Source: WTJO01 sp965660165
Lineage (GTDB): Bacteria > Pseudomonadota > Alphaproteobacteria > Puniceispirillales > Puniceispirillaceae
Assembly: GCA_965660165.1 (NCBI GenBank)
Contig: CBFHYU010000034.1
Coordinates: 1 to 23,431 of the forward strand
Direction of reading: 5' to 3'
DNA length: 23,431 nt
Part shown: positions 7,445 to 15,682 of the stretch, piece after piece
Position numbering within the stretch: position 1 is the stretch's first letter
Layout of the letters: each line of letters starts with the position of its first letter
Translations under genes and position numbers: made by a program
Notes under the pieces: generated by a model
What the model was told of the DNA's origin: nothing
Database searches by the model: none
What the model saw: only the letters and a program-made list of their open reading frames with translations

Positions 7445-7479
7445 AAGCGGAGCATCTATAATAATGCTCCGCTTTTTTT
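7445..7479 (+). terminator. Rho-independent terminator of the symporter operon
   Basis: A perfect 10-bp stem, AGCGGAGCAT (7446-7455) with ATGCTCCGCT (7464-7473), encloses an 8-base loop. The stem is extendable by an A-T pair outside, and the 3' arm runs into seven Ts (7473-7479). It lies 31 bp after the symporter stop codon. Confidence 0.93.
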
Positions 7480-7499
7480 AATAAATCGCTATATTTTTA

Positions 7500-7512
7500 A
7501 TCATGTAATGAT
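7500..7512. promoter_or_regulatory. Short palindrome ATCAT-GTA-ATGAT upstream of the catabolic cluster
   Basis: A perfect inverted repeat with 5-bp arms and a 3-base centre lies between the terminator and the first gene of region C, about 40 bp before its ATG. Position suits an operator, but arms of this length arise often by chance in AT-rich DNA. I found no convincing -35/-10 pair beside it. Confidence 0.2.
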
Positions 7513-7550
7513 ATACATAACCAACTAGGCTAAGAGTAAGAGAATGTCAT

Positions 7551-7916
7551 ATGAGCGCAGAATTTCCATTATTTATCATCATCATAGATTATGTGCTTGG
7601 AATGATTATGTGGACGTTAATTGGCAGGTTTGGCCTGTCCATATTCATGCATGAAACCTCAGATTTTTTCTTTATGAAAGTATTTGTGAAATACACAAAT
7701 CCTATTATTGCGTTGTTCAGGCCTATTACCCCTGCATTTCTGATTGATAAGTTGCATCCGCTATATGTGGCGTGGTTTTTCTATATGATACGATTTTATA
7801 TCATGCCTTTATTATTGGGATATAGCGTGTTGGGCATGCTGTCATTTCCGCTTGAATCAGAAATAGCAACTGCGATTTACGATATTGGTAATCTATTGCT
7901 AACCAAAAGCGAATAA
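7551..7916 (+). CDS. Small YggT-like inner-membrane protein
   Basis: A 121-residue protein with a first membrane helix at about residues 7-31 and one or two more hydrophobic segments at about 70-98. The stretch MKVFVKYTNPIIALFRPITP (42-61) follows the pattern of YggT-family proteins (FxxxxTxPIIxxxRxxxP), so a relation to that family is likely but not proved. YggT proteins have been tied to osmotic homeostasis, with no enzyme role known. It is the first gene after the symporter terminator and is followed after 15 bp by the dehydrogenase gene on the same strand, so it appears to lead the catabolic operon. Its role there is unknown. The ribosome site is weak. Confidence 0.65.
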   Translation: MSAEFPLFIIIIDYVLGMIMWTLIGRFGLSIFMHETSDFFFMKVFVKYTNPIIALFRPITPAFLIDKLHPLYVAWFFYMIRFYIMPLLLGYSVLGMLSFPLESEIATAIYDIGNLLLTKSE

Positions 7917-7931
7917 GTGTGAGAGAGTTAG

Positions 7932-9005
7932 ATGAAAATAATAAAAATAGCGTCCATTGCTGCAGATGGTATTGGGCCTGAAGTTATTTCTGCAGGGATT
8001 GAGGTTGTAAATGCGGCGATGACGCGTATTTCAGATGCGCAGATTGAATTTACCCATTTTGACTGGGGTTCAGACTATTACAAACAAACTGGCAAGATGA
8101 TGCCAGATGACGGGCTGGCACAATTACAACCCTTTGATGCGATATTTTTTGGGGCTGTAGGCGCGCCAGATGTGCCAGACCATATCACCTTGTGGGGATT
8201 GCGCCTGCCAATTTGTCAGGGCTTTGATCAATATGCCAATGTCCGCCCAACCCGAATTTTGCCAGGTATCACTGCCCCGTTGCGTGATAAAGGGCCTGGT
8301 GATCTGGATTGGGTCATTGTGCGTGAAAATTCAGAGGGCGAATATTCAGGCAATGGCGGACGTACGCATCGCGGCATGCCAGAAGAGGTCGGCACAGAGG
8401 TTGCTATTTTCACCCGCGCAGGGGTTACCCGTATCATGCGCTATGCGTTTGAGCTTGCCAGAAGCAGACCCCGAAAATTGCTTACAGTGGTTACAAAATC
8501 CAATGCACAACGGCATGGGATGGTACTATGGGACGAAATAGCCGAAGAGGTTTCAGCCGAATTTCCAGAGGTAAGTTGGGATAAAATGCTGGTAGATGCG
8601 ATGACAGTGCGCATGACGCTTCAGCCTGAAACACTTGATACGATAGTTGCAACCAATCTGCATGCAGATATTCTATCTGATCTGGCAGGTGCGCTTGCAG
8701 GCAGTATTGGTGTTGCGCCAACAGCCAATATAGACCCAGAACGCCGCTTTCCGTCAATGTTTGAGCCTATTCACGGCTCTGCATTTGATATTACGGGCAA
8801 GGGCATTGCTAATCCTGTTGCGACCTTCTGGACAGCGTGCCAGATGCTTGAACATGTTGGCCAGCCAGAGGCGGCAGGACGGATTATGCGGGCGGTTGAG
8901 GCGGTATGCGCTGAAGGCATTATGACACCTGATATTGGCGGCAACGCAAACACAAAACAGGTTACAGAGGCTGTAATAGACCATATTCTAACTTCAAACC
9001 ATTAA
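7932..9005 (+). CDS. Tartrate/D-malate dehydrogenase-like beta-decarboxylating dehydrogenase
   Basis: A cytoplasmic NAD(+)-dependent enzyme of the isocitrate/isopropylmalate dehydrogenase family, 357 residues, closest in style to the TtuC/DmlA (tartrate, D-malate) branch, which lacks the leucine-pathway substrate loop. Family active-site residues are present: Arg91, Arg105 (YANVRP), Arg131 and Tyr138 (VRENSEGEYSG), Lys189 (VVTKSNAQRHG), Asp223, Asp246 and Asp250 (HADILSDLAG). The nucleotide-binding signature FEPIHGSAFDITGKGIANP is also present. Such enzymes oxidise 2-hydroxy acids bearing a second carboxylate, often with decarboxylation and Mg/Mn plus K. Its neighbours are not leucine biosynthesis genes, which argues against LeuB. 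Here it probably handles a hydroxydicarboxylate intermediate of the cluster. The exact substrate is uncertain. Confidence 0.87.
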   Translation: MKIIKIASIAADGIGPEVISAGIEVVNAAMTRISDAQIEFTHFDWGSDYYKQTGKMMPDDGLAQLQPFDAIFFGAVGAPDVPDHITLWGLRLPICQGFDQYANVRPTRILPGITAPLRDKGPGDLDWVIVRENSEGEYSGNGGRTHRGMPEEVGTEVAIFTRAGVTRIMRYAFELARSRPRKLLTVVTKSNAQRHGMVLWDEIAEEVSAEFPEVSWDKMLVDAMTVRMTLQPETLDTIVATNLHADILSDLAGALAGSIGVAPTANIDPERRFPSMFEPIHGSAFDITGKGIANPVATFWTACQMLEHVGQPEAAGRIMRAVEAVCAEGIMTPDIGGNANTKQVTEAVIDHILTSNH

Positions 9006-9042
9006 ATTACAGATGGCCATAATAGGGACAGGCAAACGATAG

Positions 9043-11142
9043 ATGGGCTCAGATAAGATAAGATTAGGCGTTGATATTGGCGGCACCTTTACTGATGTGG
9101 TGATGGAGGCTGGTGATAAGCGATATTCGGTGAAAGTGCTGACCACCTATGCCGCCCCAGAAGATGCGATTATTGACGGGTTGCATCAGCTATGTGCCAA
9201 AGCCGCAATTGCGCCAGAGAATATAGAACAGATTATTCACGGCACCACCCTTGCAACCAATGCGCTGATTGAACGGCGAGGGGCAAAGACAGCGCTAATA
9301 ACAACCAAAGGCTTTCGTGATGTTATTGAAATGCGCACTGAAAGCAGGTTTGAGCAATATGATCTGAATCTAAAACTGCCAGAACCCTTATTGCCACGTA
9401 ACAGGCGATATGTGCTTGATGAGCGGATGGATGCCTCTGGCAATCCGCTGATCCCGCTTAACCAAGAGGATATAGAAGCGCTGGCAGATGAGCTGGCAAT
9501 AGCTAACTATGAAAGCATCGCGGTAGGCTTGCTTCATGCCTATGTGAATAACAGCCACGAGAAGATGATAGCAGATGTGCTAGCCCGAAAACTGCCTGAT
9601 GTGATGGTCTCGCTATCGTCTGAAGTATCACCGCAAATGCGGGAATATGAACGCTTTAACACCACCATCGCCAACGCCTATATTAAGCCATTGATGAAAT
9701 CCTATCTTGGACGGCTGAAAGACAGGCTGGCGGCTGAGGGGGCTGATTGCCCTGTATTTCTGATGCATTCTGGCGGGGGGATTATGAGTCTGGAATCAGC
9801 AGCTGAGTTTCCAGTGAGGCTGGTTGAATCAGGGCCTGCTGGCGGCGCTATTTTTGCCGCAGACATAGCCGCACGTCATGGGCTGGATAAGGTGCTTAGC
9901 TTTGATATGGGCGGCACAACAGCCAAAATCTGTCTGATTAAGGATCAAACCCCTAAAACAGCGCGGGTTTTTGAAGTGGCACGCACCTACCGTTTCAAAA
10001 AAGGGTCTGGCATGCCAATTTCAATTCCAGTGATAGATATGGTGGAAATTGGCGCAGGCGGCGGCTCGCTTGCCCATGTGGACAGTCTACAGCAAATCAG
10101 AGTAGGGCCTGAAAGTGCTGGCTCTGAGCCAGGACCTGCCTGTTATGGAAGAGGCGGAAGCCAGCCTGCTGTCACAGATGCTGATGTTGTGCTTGGCAAG
10201 CTTGATCCAGATAATTTTGCAGGGGGGTCAATATCGCTAGATAAGGATGCCTCAGCACATGCCCTTAAAACCCATCTAGGCACACAGCTTGATATGGGCG
10301 CAATAGAAGCGGCGTGGGGGCTGGCTGAAGTTGTTGATGAAAATATGGCAAATGCAGCGCGTGTTCATGCGGTAGAAAATGGTGAGGATTTAAGCGAATA
10401 TACCATGATAGCCTTTGGTGGTGCGGCGCCTTTGCATGGAGCGCGCCTATGCGAGAAGCTGGGGGTTGATAGATGCCTTATCCCGTCTGGAGCAGGTGTT
10501 GGTTCTGCGATTGGGTTTTTGCGCGCGCCCTTTAGCTTTGAGACAAACAGATCTATCTTTATGAAACTATCAGATTTTGCGGCTGATATTGTGACCAGCC
10601 TGTTTCAAGAGATGGAAGCAGAAGCAAGAGGCTTTGTGCGTTCATGTGATGCGCATGCATCCATTCGGGCAGATTATAAAGTTTATATGCGCTATTCGGG
10701 GCAAGGTTGGGAAATTCCAATATCCCTAAGTGCTGAAGATGCGATTGCGCCAAATGCAAACAGGCTAGCCAGCTTATTTGCGATAGAATATGAAAAGCTG
10801 TTTGGCCGCTCAGTTGATGGGATGGAAATTGAAGCAACTGTCTGGTCTGTGAATGCCTATACTGAGCAGGCGCAAACAGAACGGCTGGCAGAACGTGCTG
10901 GCATAAATGAGGTCACAGCAGATAGCTATCGCAGATTATTTGACCCTGCCACAGCAAAACAGCATGAGGCGGCCGTGATCTCAAGAGATAAAATGCAGGC
11001 AGGTACTACCGTGCAGGGGCCTGCTATTATTATTGAAGATGAAACAAGCATTATCGTACCAAATAGTCGCACTATCACAGCTCATGCAGATGGCACGCTG
11101 GATATGAAGGCGCACGCTTCTTCTGAATCCCCAAATACATAA
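9043..11142 (+). CDS. hyuA: Hydantoinase/oxoprolinase family subunit A (HyuA, N-methylhydantoinase A-like)
   Basis: A 699-residue subunit of the ATP-dependent hydantoinase/5-oxoprolinase/acetone-carboxylase superfamily. It has the acetate/sugar-kinase-like ATP fold: GVDIGGTFTDVV at 9-20, HGTTLATNALIER near 66-78, and FDMGGTTAKICLI near 287-299. The family block around EIGAGGGSLAHVD is present, as is GPACYGRGGSQPAVTDADVVLG. The C-terminal domain ends in the usual AIIIEDETSIIVP region. In the family this subunit supplies ATP-driven phosphorylation of a cyclic amide (or ketone) substrate, which opens or carboxylates with subunit B. The hyuB gene follows after 15 bp. The substrate cannot be predicted: hydantoins, N-methylhydantoin, 5-oxoproline and others all occur in the family. 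No third (gamma) subunit is seen, which argues against acetone carboxylase. Confidence 0.92.
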   Translation: MGSDKIRLGVDIGGTFTDVVMEAGDKRYSVKVLTTYAAPEDAIIDGLHQLCAKAAIAPENIEQIIHGTTLATNALIERRGAKTALITTKGFRDVIEMRTESRFEQYDLNLKLPEPLLPRNRRYVLDERMDASGNPLIPLNQEDIEALADELAIANYESIAVGLLHAYVNNSHEKMIADVLARKLPDVMVSLSSEVSPQMREYERFNTTIANAYIKPLMKSYLGRLKDRLAAEGADCPVFLMHSGGGIMSLESAAEFPVRLVESGPAGGAIFAADIAARHGLDKVLSFDMGGTTAKICLIKDQTPKTARVFEVARTYRFKKGSGMPISIPVIDMVEIGAGGGSLAHVDSLQQIRVGPESAGSEPGPACYGRGGSQPAVTDADVVLGKLDPDNFAGGSISLDKDASAHALKTHLGTQLDMGAIEAAWGLAEVVDENMANAARVHAVENGEDLSEYTMIAFGGAAPLHGARLCEKLGVDRCLIPSGAGVGSAIGFLRAPFSFETNRSIFMKLSDFAADIVTSLFQEMEAEARGFVRSCDAHASIRADYKVYMRYSGQGWEIPISLSAEDAIAPNANRLASLFAIEYEKLFGRSVDGMEIEATVWSVNAYTEQAQTERLAERAGINEVTADSYRRLFDPATAKQHEAAVISRDKMQAGTTVQGPAIIIEDETSIIVPNSRTITAHADGTLDMKAHASSESPNT

Positions 11143-11157
11143 CAGACAGATAATCTA

Positions 11158-12882
11158 ATGACCAAGATAAAGACAGAAACACACCCCTCAAAAGTAGCCT
11201 ATCAGGTGATGTGGAACAGGCTGATTTCGGTTGTTGAAGAACAGGCGCAAGCGCTGGTGCGTACTGCTTTTTCAACCTCTGTCAGAGAAGCAGGTGATTT
11301 GTCGGCTGGCGTATATAACGAGGCTGGCGAGATGCTGGCCCAAGCGGTAACAGGCACACCTGGTCACGTAAATGCAATGGCTGATGCTGTTGGTCATTTT
11401 ATCCGCCGCATTGGACGCCAGAATATGGCGGAAGGTGATATTTATATCACGAACGACCCTTGGGAAGGCACTGGCCATAAACATGATATTACGATTGTAA
11501 CCCCCTCATTCAGGCAGGGCGGGCTGATAGGGTTTTTTGCCTGCACAGCGCATGTAACAGATATTGGCGGGCGCGGTTTTGGGGCTGATGCAAATGATGT
11601 TCATGAAGAAGGGCTATATATCCCTATTATGAAATTTGCCCATGCTGGCGTGGTAGATAACACCCTGCTGTCGATTATTCGCGGCAATGTGCGTGAGCCT
11701 GACCAGTTGGTAGGCGATATTTTTGCGCTGGCGACCTGTAACGAGATTGGTCATCGCCGCCTAATTGATATGATGGATGAATTTAAGCTAGCTGATCTGG
11801 CAGGTATTTCAGAGTTTATCCTAACCCATTCCCGAGAGGCAACGCTGGAGCGGATAAACGCGCTGACACCAGGCGTGGCCACTGGCCATATGCGGATAGA
11901 TGGCTATTCTGCGCCGATTGATTTGCATGTAAGGCTTAGCATTGAGACAGATAGGATCGTATCTGACTGGCAGGGAACCTCTGGCTTGGATAAAAAGGGT
12001 ATCAATGTGCCGCTTGTCTATACCAAAGCCTATGCCTGTTATGCGCTGAAATGCGCTATTGCGCCTGAAATTCCGAATAATGCGGCGTCACTTGCCCCGT
12101 TTGAGATTATCGCGCCTGAAAATTCGATTGTGAATGCGTTATTTCCTGCGCCAGTTGCCTTGCGTCATATTATTGGGCATATGGTGCCTGATACAGTGTA
12201 TAATGCGCTGGATAAGCTATTGCCAGATATTGTGCCTGCCGAAGGGGCTGGTAGCCTGTGTAATTTTCAGGTCAGTCTGCGCCCTAGAACAGATGCGCCT
12301 GCACCCGCAGATGCCGTTCGAGCCGAAGTGCTTGCCTTTAATTCAGGTGGGTCAGGCGCGCGCCCTGCGCTTGACGGCATGAACGCAACAGCCTTTCCAT
12401 CAGGGGTGATGACAATGCCAGTTGAAGCAACTGAAAATGTCGGGCCTGTGATTATCTGGCGCAAGGAATTGCGCCCTGATAGCGGAGGTGCAGGGCAATA
12501 TCGTGGCGGGCTTGGCCAATTTATGGATGTGGGCGCACGCGAAGGCCATGAATGTGATATTTCAGCCATGTTTGACAGGGTAGATCATCCTGCGCTTGGG
12601 CGAAGAGGCGGCGGTGCTGGCGCACCTACTACCCTTATCCGAAGTGATGGCGCACCACTGCGCGGCAAAGGTAGGCAGTTTCTGCCACATGGCACTTATG
12701 CGGTGATGGGTTTTCCTGGCGGTGCAGGCTATGGCAAGCCAGAAGATAGAGATAAAACAGCAATCCGCCGTGACCTAGCCTTAGGCTATATTTCAGCTGA
12801 ACAAGCAGCGGAATATTATGGGCTAGCACAGACAGAGATTAACGAGGGATTAGCCGCCGCTAAGGCTGGTGAGATATTCTAG
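11158..12882 (+). CDS. hyuB: Hydantoinase/oxoprolinase family subunit B (HyuB, N-methylhydantoinase B-like)
   Basis: A 574-residue partner of HyuA, of normal family length. Family blocks are FSTSVREAGDLSAGVYNEAG (about 39-58), GTPGHVNAM, then ITNDPWEGTGHKHDITIVTP (about 98-117) with conserved Asp and His. Further on are FNSGGSGARPALDGMNATAF and the Gly-rich SGGAGQYRGGLGQ. The NDP and GHKHD residues match the metal- and substrate-binding region of the B domain. With HyuA it should form a cytoplasmic ATP-dependent ring-opening (or carboxylating) enzyme. The 15-bp spacing from hyuA implies a shared transcript; its own ribosome site is weak, so translation may be coupled. A 122-bp gap follows before the pirin gene. 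Confidence 0.92.
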   Translation: MTKIKTETHPSKVAYQVMWNRLISVVEEQAQALVRTAFSTSVREAGDLSAGVYNEAGEMLAQAVTGTPGHVNAMADAVGHFIRRIGRQNMAEGDIYITNDPWEGTGHKHDITIVTPSFRQGGLIGFFACTAHVTDIGGRGFGADANDVHEEGLYIPIMKFAHAGVVDNTLLSIIRGNVREPDQLVGDIFALATCNEIGHRRLIDMMDEFKLADLAGISEFILTHSREATLERINALTPGVATGHMRIDGYSAPIDLHVRLSIETDRIVSDWQGTSGLDKKGINVPLVYTKAYACYALKCAIAPEIPNNAASLAPFEIIAPENSIVNALFPAPVALRHIIGHMVPDTVYNALDKLLPDIVPAEGAGSLCNFQVSLRPRTDAPAPADAVRAEVLAFNSGGSGARPALDGMNATAFPSGVMTMPVEATENVGPVIIWRKELRPDSGGAGQYRGGLGQFMDVGAREGHECDISAMFDRVDHPALGRRGGGAGAPTTLIRSDGAPLRGKGRQFLPHGTYAVMGFPGGAGYGKPEDRDKTAIRRDLALGYISAEQAAEYYGLAQTEINEGLAAAKAGEIF

Positions 12883-12927
12883 GGACAAACAGGCATTAAA
12901 TTTAATATAGTTCGTGCCCTGCTTGGC

Positions 12928-12956
12928 TTGACAATTTTGCTTTGTTGCCCATCTTA
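12928..12956 (+). promoter_or_regulatory. Possible internal promoter before the pirin gene
   Basis: A perfect TTGACA (12928-12933) lies about 70 bp before the pirin ATG, but the -10 candidate at 17-bp spacing (ATCTTA, 12951-12956) is poor. It could allow separate expression of the second half of the cluster. Confidence 0.22.
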
Positions 12957-13004
12957 AGCTCAGGCAAGTAAAGACAGGTTTCAGAACATCAGGAGAGTGC
13001 GCCT

Positions 13005-13943
13005 ATGTCAATCAGACCCATTAAAACAAGCAGTCAGGCTCGGCCAACGATGGAAGGGGCAGGGGTACATCTGCATCGTGTGTTTGGCTTTGGTGATACC
13101 GATATGTTCGATCCGTTTCTGATGATGGATGATTTCAGAAATGATGATCCAGCCGCCTATCGTTCGGGCTTCCCTTGGCATCCGCATCGCGGCATTGAAA
13201 CCATCACCTATGTGCTAACGGGTCAGGTTGAACATGCAGACTCACTTGGCAATCGGGGGGTGCTTTCAGATGGGGCGGTGCAATGGATGACCGCAGGCTC
13301 TGGCATCATCCATCAGGAAATGCCAAAGGGGAATAAGGCTGGCCAGATGCATGGCTTCCAGCTATGGGCGAATTTACCAAAAGCTCAGAAAATGTGCAGG
13401 CCGCGCTATCAAGATATTGCAGGCGCAGATATTACCAGCCTGACAGATGATGATGGCACCCATATTCGGGTAATTGCGGGCAATTATCGCGGCTATAAAG
13501 GGCCTGTTGATGGGATTGATACAAACCCCTCATATCTAGATATCACGCTTCCTCCGAATGTGAAAAAGCGCTTTCCCTTTGATACACGCCGTCAAGGCTT
13601 TGCCTATATTTTTGAAGGTTTTGGGACATTCGGAAATGCCTCTGCGCCGTTTGGGGTAAATGTAGAAAAAGAATTTGCAGGCGAAGAGCTGAAAATACGA
13701 GACCAGTCTGGCAACCGAACCCTTGTTGTATTTGGCGAGGGAGATGAGGTTGAGGTGAGCGCTGGTGAGCGCGGGGTGCGCTTTTTGCTGATTTCAGGTG
13801 CGCCATTGCGTGAGCCTGTCGCATGGCATGGCCCAATTGTGATGAATACCCGAGAAGAATTGCATAAAGCCTTTGCTGAGCTGAATAGTGGCAAGTTTGT
13901 GAAAACAGGCGCTAAAGAATTTATCAATTCACGCGGTAGATAA
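13005..13943 (+). CDS. Pirin-family cupin protein
   Basis: A 312-residue bicupin of normal pirin length. The N-terminal cupin carries the metal ligands His59 and His61 (FPWHPHRGIETITYVLTG, 57-73) and His103 with Glu105 (GIIHQEMP), equivalent to His56, His58, His101 and Glu103 of human pirin. The C-terminal cupin begins near residue 190. Pirins bind Fe or Mn; some bacterial members have quercetinase activity and others bind metabolic enzymes such as pyruvate dehydrogenase E1. Its role in a catabolic cluster could be a dioxygenase step or a regulatory one; the sequence does not decide. The start has a good site, AGGAG, 8-12 bases upstream. Expression may be shared with hyuAB or driven by a weak promoter in the 122-bp gap before it. 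Confidence 0.92.
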   Translation: MSIRPIKTSSQARPTMEGAGVHLHRVFGFGDTDMFDPFLMMDDFRNDDPAAYRSGFPWHPHRGIETITYVLTGQVEHADSLGNRGVLSDGAVQWMTAGSGIIHQEMPKGNKAGQMHGFQLWANLPKAQKMCRPRYQDIAGADITSLTDDDGTHIRVIAGNYRGYKGPVDGIDTNPSYLDITLPPNVKKRFPFDTRRQGFAYIFEGFGTFGNASAPFGVNVEKEFAGEELKIRDQSGNRTLVVFGEGDEVEVSAGERGVRFLLISGAPLREPVAWHGPIVMNTREELHKAFAELNSGKFVKTGAKEFINSRGR

Positions 13944-14030
13944 TCTGCACGCCAGCCCCATTGATTTATTTTCCTGCCTATGGTGTAGTTTCGCAAAATG
14001 TCTATTTTGGACGTTAGCGGATTTTCACCA

Positions 14031-14037
14031 AAGGAAG
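14031..14037 (+). promoter_or_regulatory. Ribosome binding site that sets the monooxygenase start
   Basis: AAGGAAG lies five bases before the ATG at 14043. An in-frame ATG 45 bp further upstream (13998) has no such site, so 14043 is preferred. Confidence 0.65.
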
Positions 14038-14042
14038 ATAAG

Positions 14043-15200
14043 ATGACACTCGTGCCGATTACCAGCCCTGATCTAGAGGCTGCAGAGGTAAGTTTTTTCT
14101 CTGCGCTCTGTTCTGATGATTATCAATATCTGGGCGTGCCAGACGGAACGCTTAGGTCAAGCTGGGCGCATTGTTCTGAAATTGTCAAACGTGCCGAGCA
14201 GAACGGGTTTCGCAATATTTTATGCCCGTCTTCTTATCAGGTAGGGCAAGATACACTGTCCTTTGTAGCAGGCTGTGCGCCCCTTACCGAGAAGATCAAT
14301 TTACTGGCGGCGGTGCGCTGTGGCGAGATGCAACCCATTATGTTGGCACGCACTATCGCCACACTTGATCATATGCTGAATGGCAGACTTACCATCAATA
14401 TTATCAGCTCTGATTTTCCAGGTCAGAAAGAAGATAGTAGCTATCGCTATCAACGCTCAAGAGAAGTGGTAGAAATTCTAAAACAGGCTTGGACACAGGA
14501 TGAGATTAGCTATGATGGCCAGATTTACCAGTTTGACAAGGTAGCGACAGACCCTGCTAAACCCTATCAGCAAAATGGGGGGCCATTATTATATTTTGGC
14601 GGCTATTCCCCTGATGCGATCGAGCTGTGCGCCCAACATTGTGATGTCTATCTGATGTGGCCTGAAACTCGTGATGACCTGGCTGCACGGATGCAGGCTG
14701 TCAATGAACGTGCCGCCCAGCATGACCGCACGCTTGATTATGGGCTTCGGGTGCATATGGTCGTGCGCGAAACTGAGGCAGAAGCCCGTGAATATGCAGA
14801 AATGCTTGTCTCAAAGCTAGATGATGAGGCTGGCAAACAGATTCGCGAACGTGCGCTTGACAGCACCTCTTTGGGGGTTGCGCGCCAAGCCAGAAACAGA
14901 GACCTTGCAGATATGGAAGGCTTTATCGAGCCGCATTTATGGACAGGGATAGGGCGCGCACGTTCTGGCTGTGGGGCGGCGTTGGTGGGGTCTGCTGACC
15001 AGATTTTAAGCGAGCTTGAAGCCTATCAAAAGATGGGGATGCGCAGTTTTATTCTGTCTGGCTATCCGCATCTTGATGAATGTGATTATATCGGCAAGCT
15101 GGTTTTGCCTCATATAAAAAGCTGTTCCTTGCCTGAGGCCTATGGCAGAGTGCCGTCATCTGCGCCAGCAACACCACTTGCAGAAGGGGTGAGGCGCTAG
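14043..15200 (+). CDS. FMN-dependent luciferase-like monooxygenase, SsuD (alkanesulfonate monooxygenase) type
   Basis: A 385-residue TIM-barrel oxygenase of the bacterial luciferase superfamily that uses FMNH2 from a separate reductase. Similarity to E. coli SsuD runs the whole length: AARTIATLDHMLNGR-like block, LYFGGYSPDAIELCAQH (183-199), GLRVHMVVRETEAEA, LWTGIGRARSGCGAALVG, and the C-terminal FILSGYPHLDE. By recalled alignment, SsuD catalytic residues Arg226, His228, Arg297 and Tyr331 correspond to Arg236, His238, Arg307 and Tyr341. The SsuD Cys54 position is not conserved (PSSYQVGQD here). No SsuE-type reductase or SsuABC transporter is nearby. The substrate may therefore not be a sulfonate; related enzymes open pyrimidine rings (RutA) or cleave amines (EmoA/NtaA). 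The start at 14043 is chosen for its ribosome site; the next ATG upstream would add 15 residues. Confidence 0.88.
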   Translation: MTLVPITSPDLEAAEVSFFSALCSDDYQYLGVPDGTLRSSWAHCSEIVKRAEQNGFRNILCPSSYQVGQDTLSFVAGCAPLTEKINLLAAVRCGEMQPIMLARTIATLDHMLNGRLTINIISSDFPGQKEDSSYRYQRSREVVEILKQAWTQDEISYDGQIYQFDKVATDPAKPYQQNGGPLLYFGGYSPDAIELCAQHCDVYLMWPETRDDLAARMQAVNERAAQHDRTLDYGLRVHMVVRETEAEAREYAEMLVSKLDDEAGKQIRERALDSTSLGVARQARNRDLADMEGFIEPHLWTGIGRARSGCGAALVGSADQILSELEAYQKMGMRSFILSGYPHLDECDYIGKLVLPHIKSCSLPEAYGRVPSSAPATPLAEGVRR

Positions 15201-15313
15201 GCGCTTAAGCGTTTGGCCTGTTGGTCTGCAAAGGGCTGTTTTTTATGGTGCTTTCATAATCCCATGCTAATATTGGCAGGCATGCTGACAAAAAATAAGG
15301 AAAGACAGCTATT

Positions 15314-15682
15314 ATGGCGATGAAACGAATTGCGCTTGAATTAGGGGTTGGTACCTCGTTACGCAGGCAAGATTATACAGAAGCGGCGATTAGGGCAGTA
15401 AAAGATGCGCTATGGCATAATTCTATTTCATTTGCGCAAGCTTTTGGATTTCCGCGCGAGGCGATGATACTCGATGTTGAGATTGCTAGCCAGCAACCTG
15501 AATCCATAGATATTGACGCTGTTGCCGCCATTTTCCCATATGGTCAGGTCTCTGTAACTTCATGCTTTGGTGGGTTGGATATTCCTAAGCCAGACCAAAG
15601 CGGCCATACTATTATGGTAAATGCGGCGATTATTGTGTCTTTTGATATGGAACAGACCTCCACACAAGGAGAGCGCGCATGA
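15314..15682 (+). CDS. Lin0512-family protein, first (diverged) copy
   Basis: A 122-residue protein of the Lin0512 family (TIGR02058), which has no established function. It shows the N-terminal core LELGVGTSLRRQDYTEAAIRAV... (from residue 7), a central PESIDIDAVAAIFPYG and the C-terminal MVNAAI. It is about 40% identical to the next gene in an ungapped by-eye alignment. The family's usual GxDLHGQD is changed to GTSLRRQD here, so this copy looks diverged. The ATG is preceded by AAGGAAAG at 15297-15304; an in-frame ATG at 15320 is possible. Its stop overlaps the start of the second copy by 4 bp (ATGA), a sign of translational coupling and perhaps of an A-B heteromer. Confidence 0.83.
   Translation: MAMKRIALELGVGTSLRRQDYTEAAIRAVKDALWHNSISFAQAFGFPREAMILDVEIASQQPESIDIDAVAAIFPYGQVSVTSCFGGLDIPKPDQSGHTIMVNAAIIVSFDMEQTSTQGERA

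Noticed and set aside
8170..8541. 123-codon open frame on the + strand
   Set aside because: It is an alternative frame inside the dehydrogenase gene, whose own frame carries all the catalytic residues.
7932..9005. 3-isopropylmalate dehydrogenase (leuB)
   Set aside because: The fold is shared, but the sequence style matches the tartrate/D-malate branch and no leucine biosynthesis gene is nearby.
9043..12882. Acetone carboxylase alpha/beta subunits
   Set aside because: No gamma subunit gene is present, and the two subunits are ordered and sized like HyuA/HyuB. The exact substrate is still open.
13604..13996. 130-codon open frame on the - strand opposite the pirin gene
   Set aside because: It lies antisense to a complete pirin gene with metal ligands and normal length, has no family resemblance, and is rich in Ser, Pro and Arg as antisense shadows often are.
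13998..14042. Upstream ATG extending the monooxygenase by 15 residues
   Set aside because: No ribosome site precedes it, the added residues do not resemble the family N-terminus, and the ATG at 14043 has AAGGAAG at good spacing.
15201..15313. Palindrome near 15201-15211 and a T-run near 15240 as a terminator after the monooxygenase
   Set aside because: The palindromic CGCTTAAGCG has no loop and is about 30 bp from the T-run; I could not build a convincing hairpin next to the Ts.
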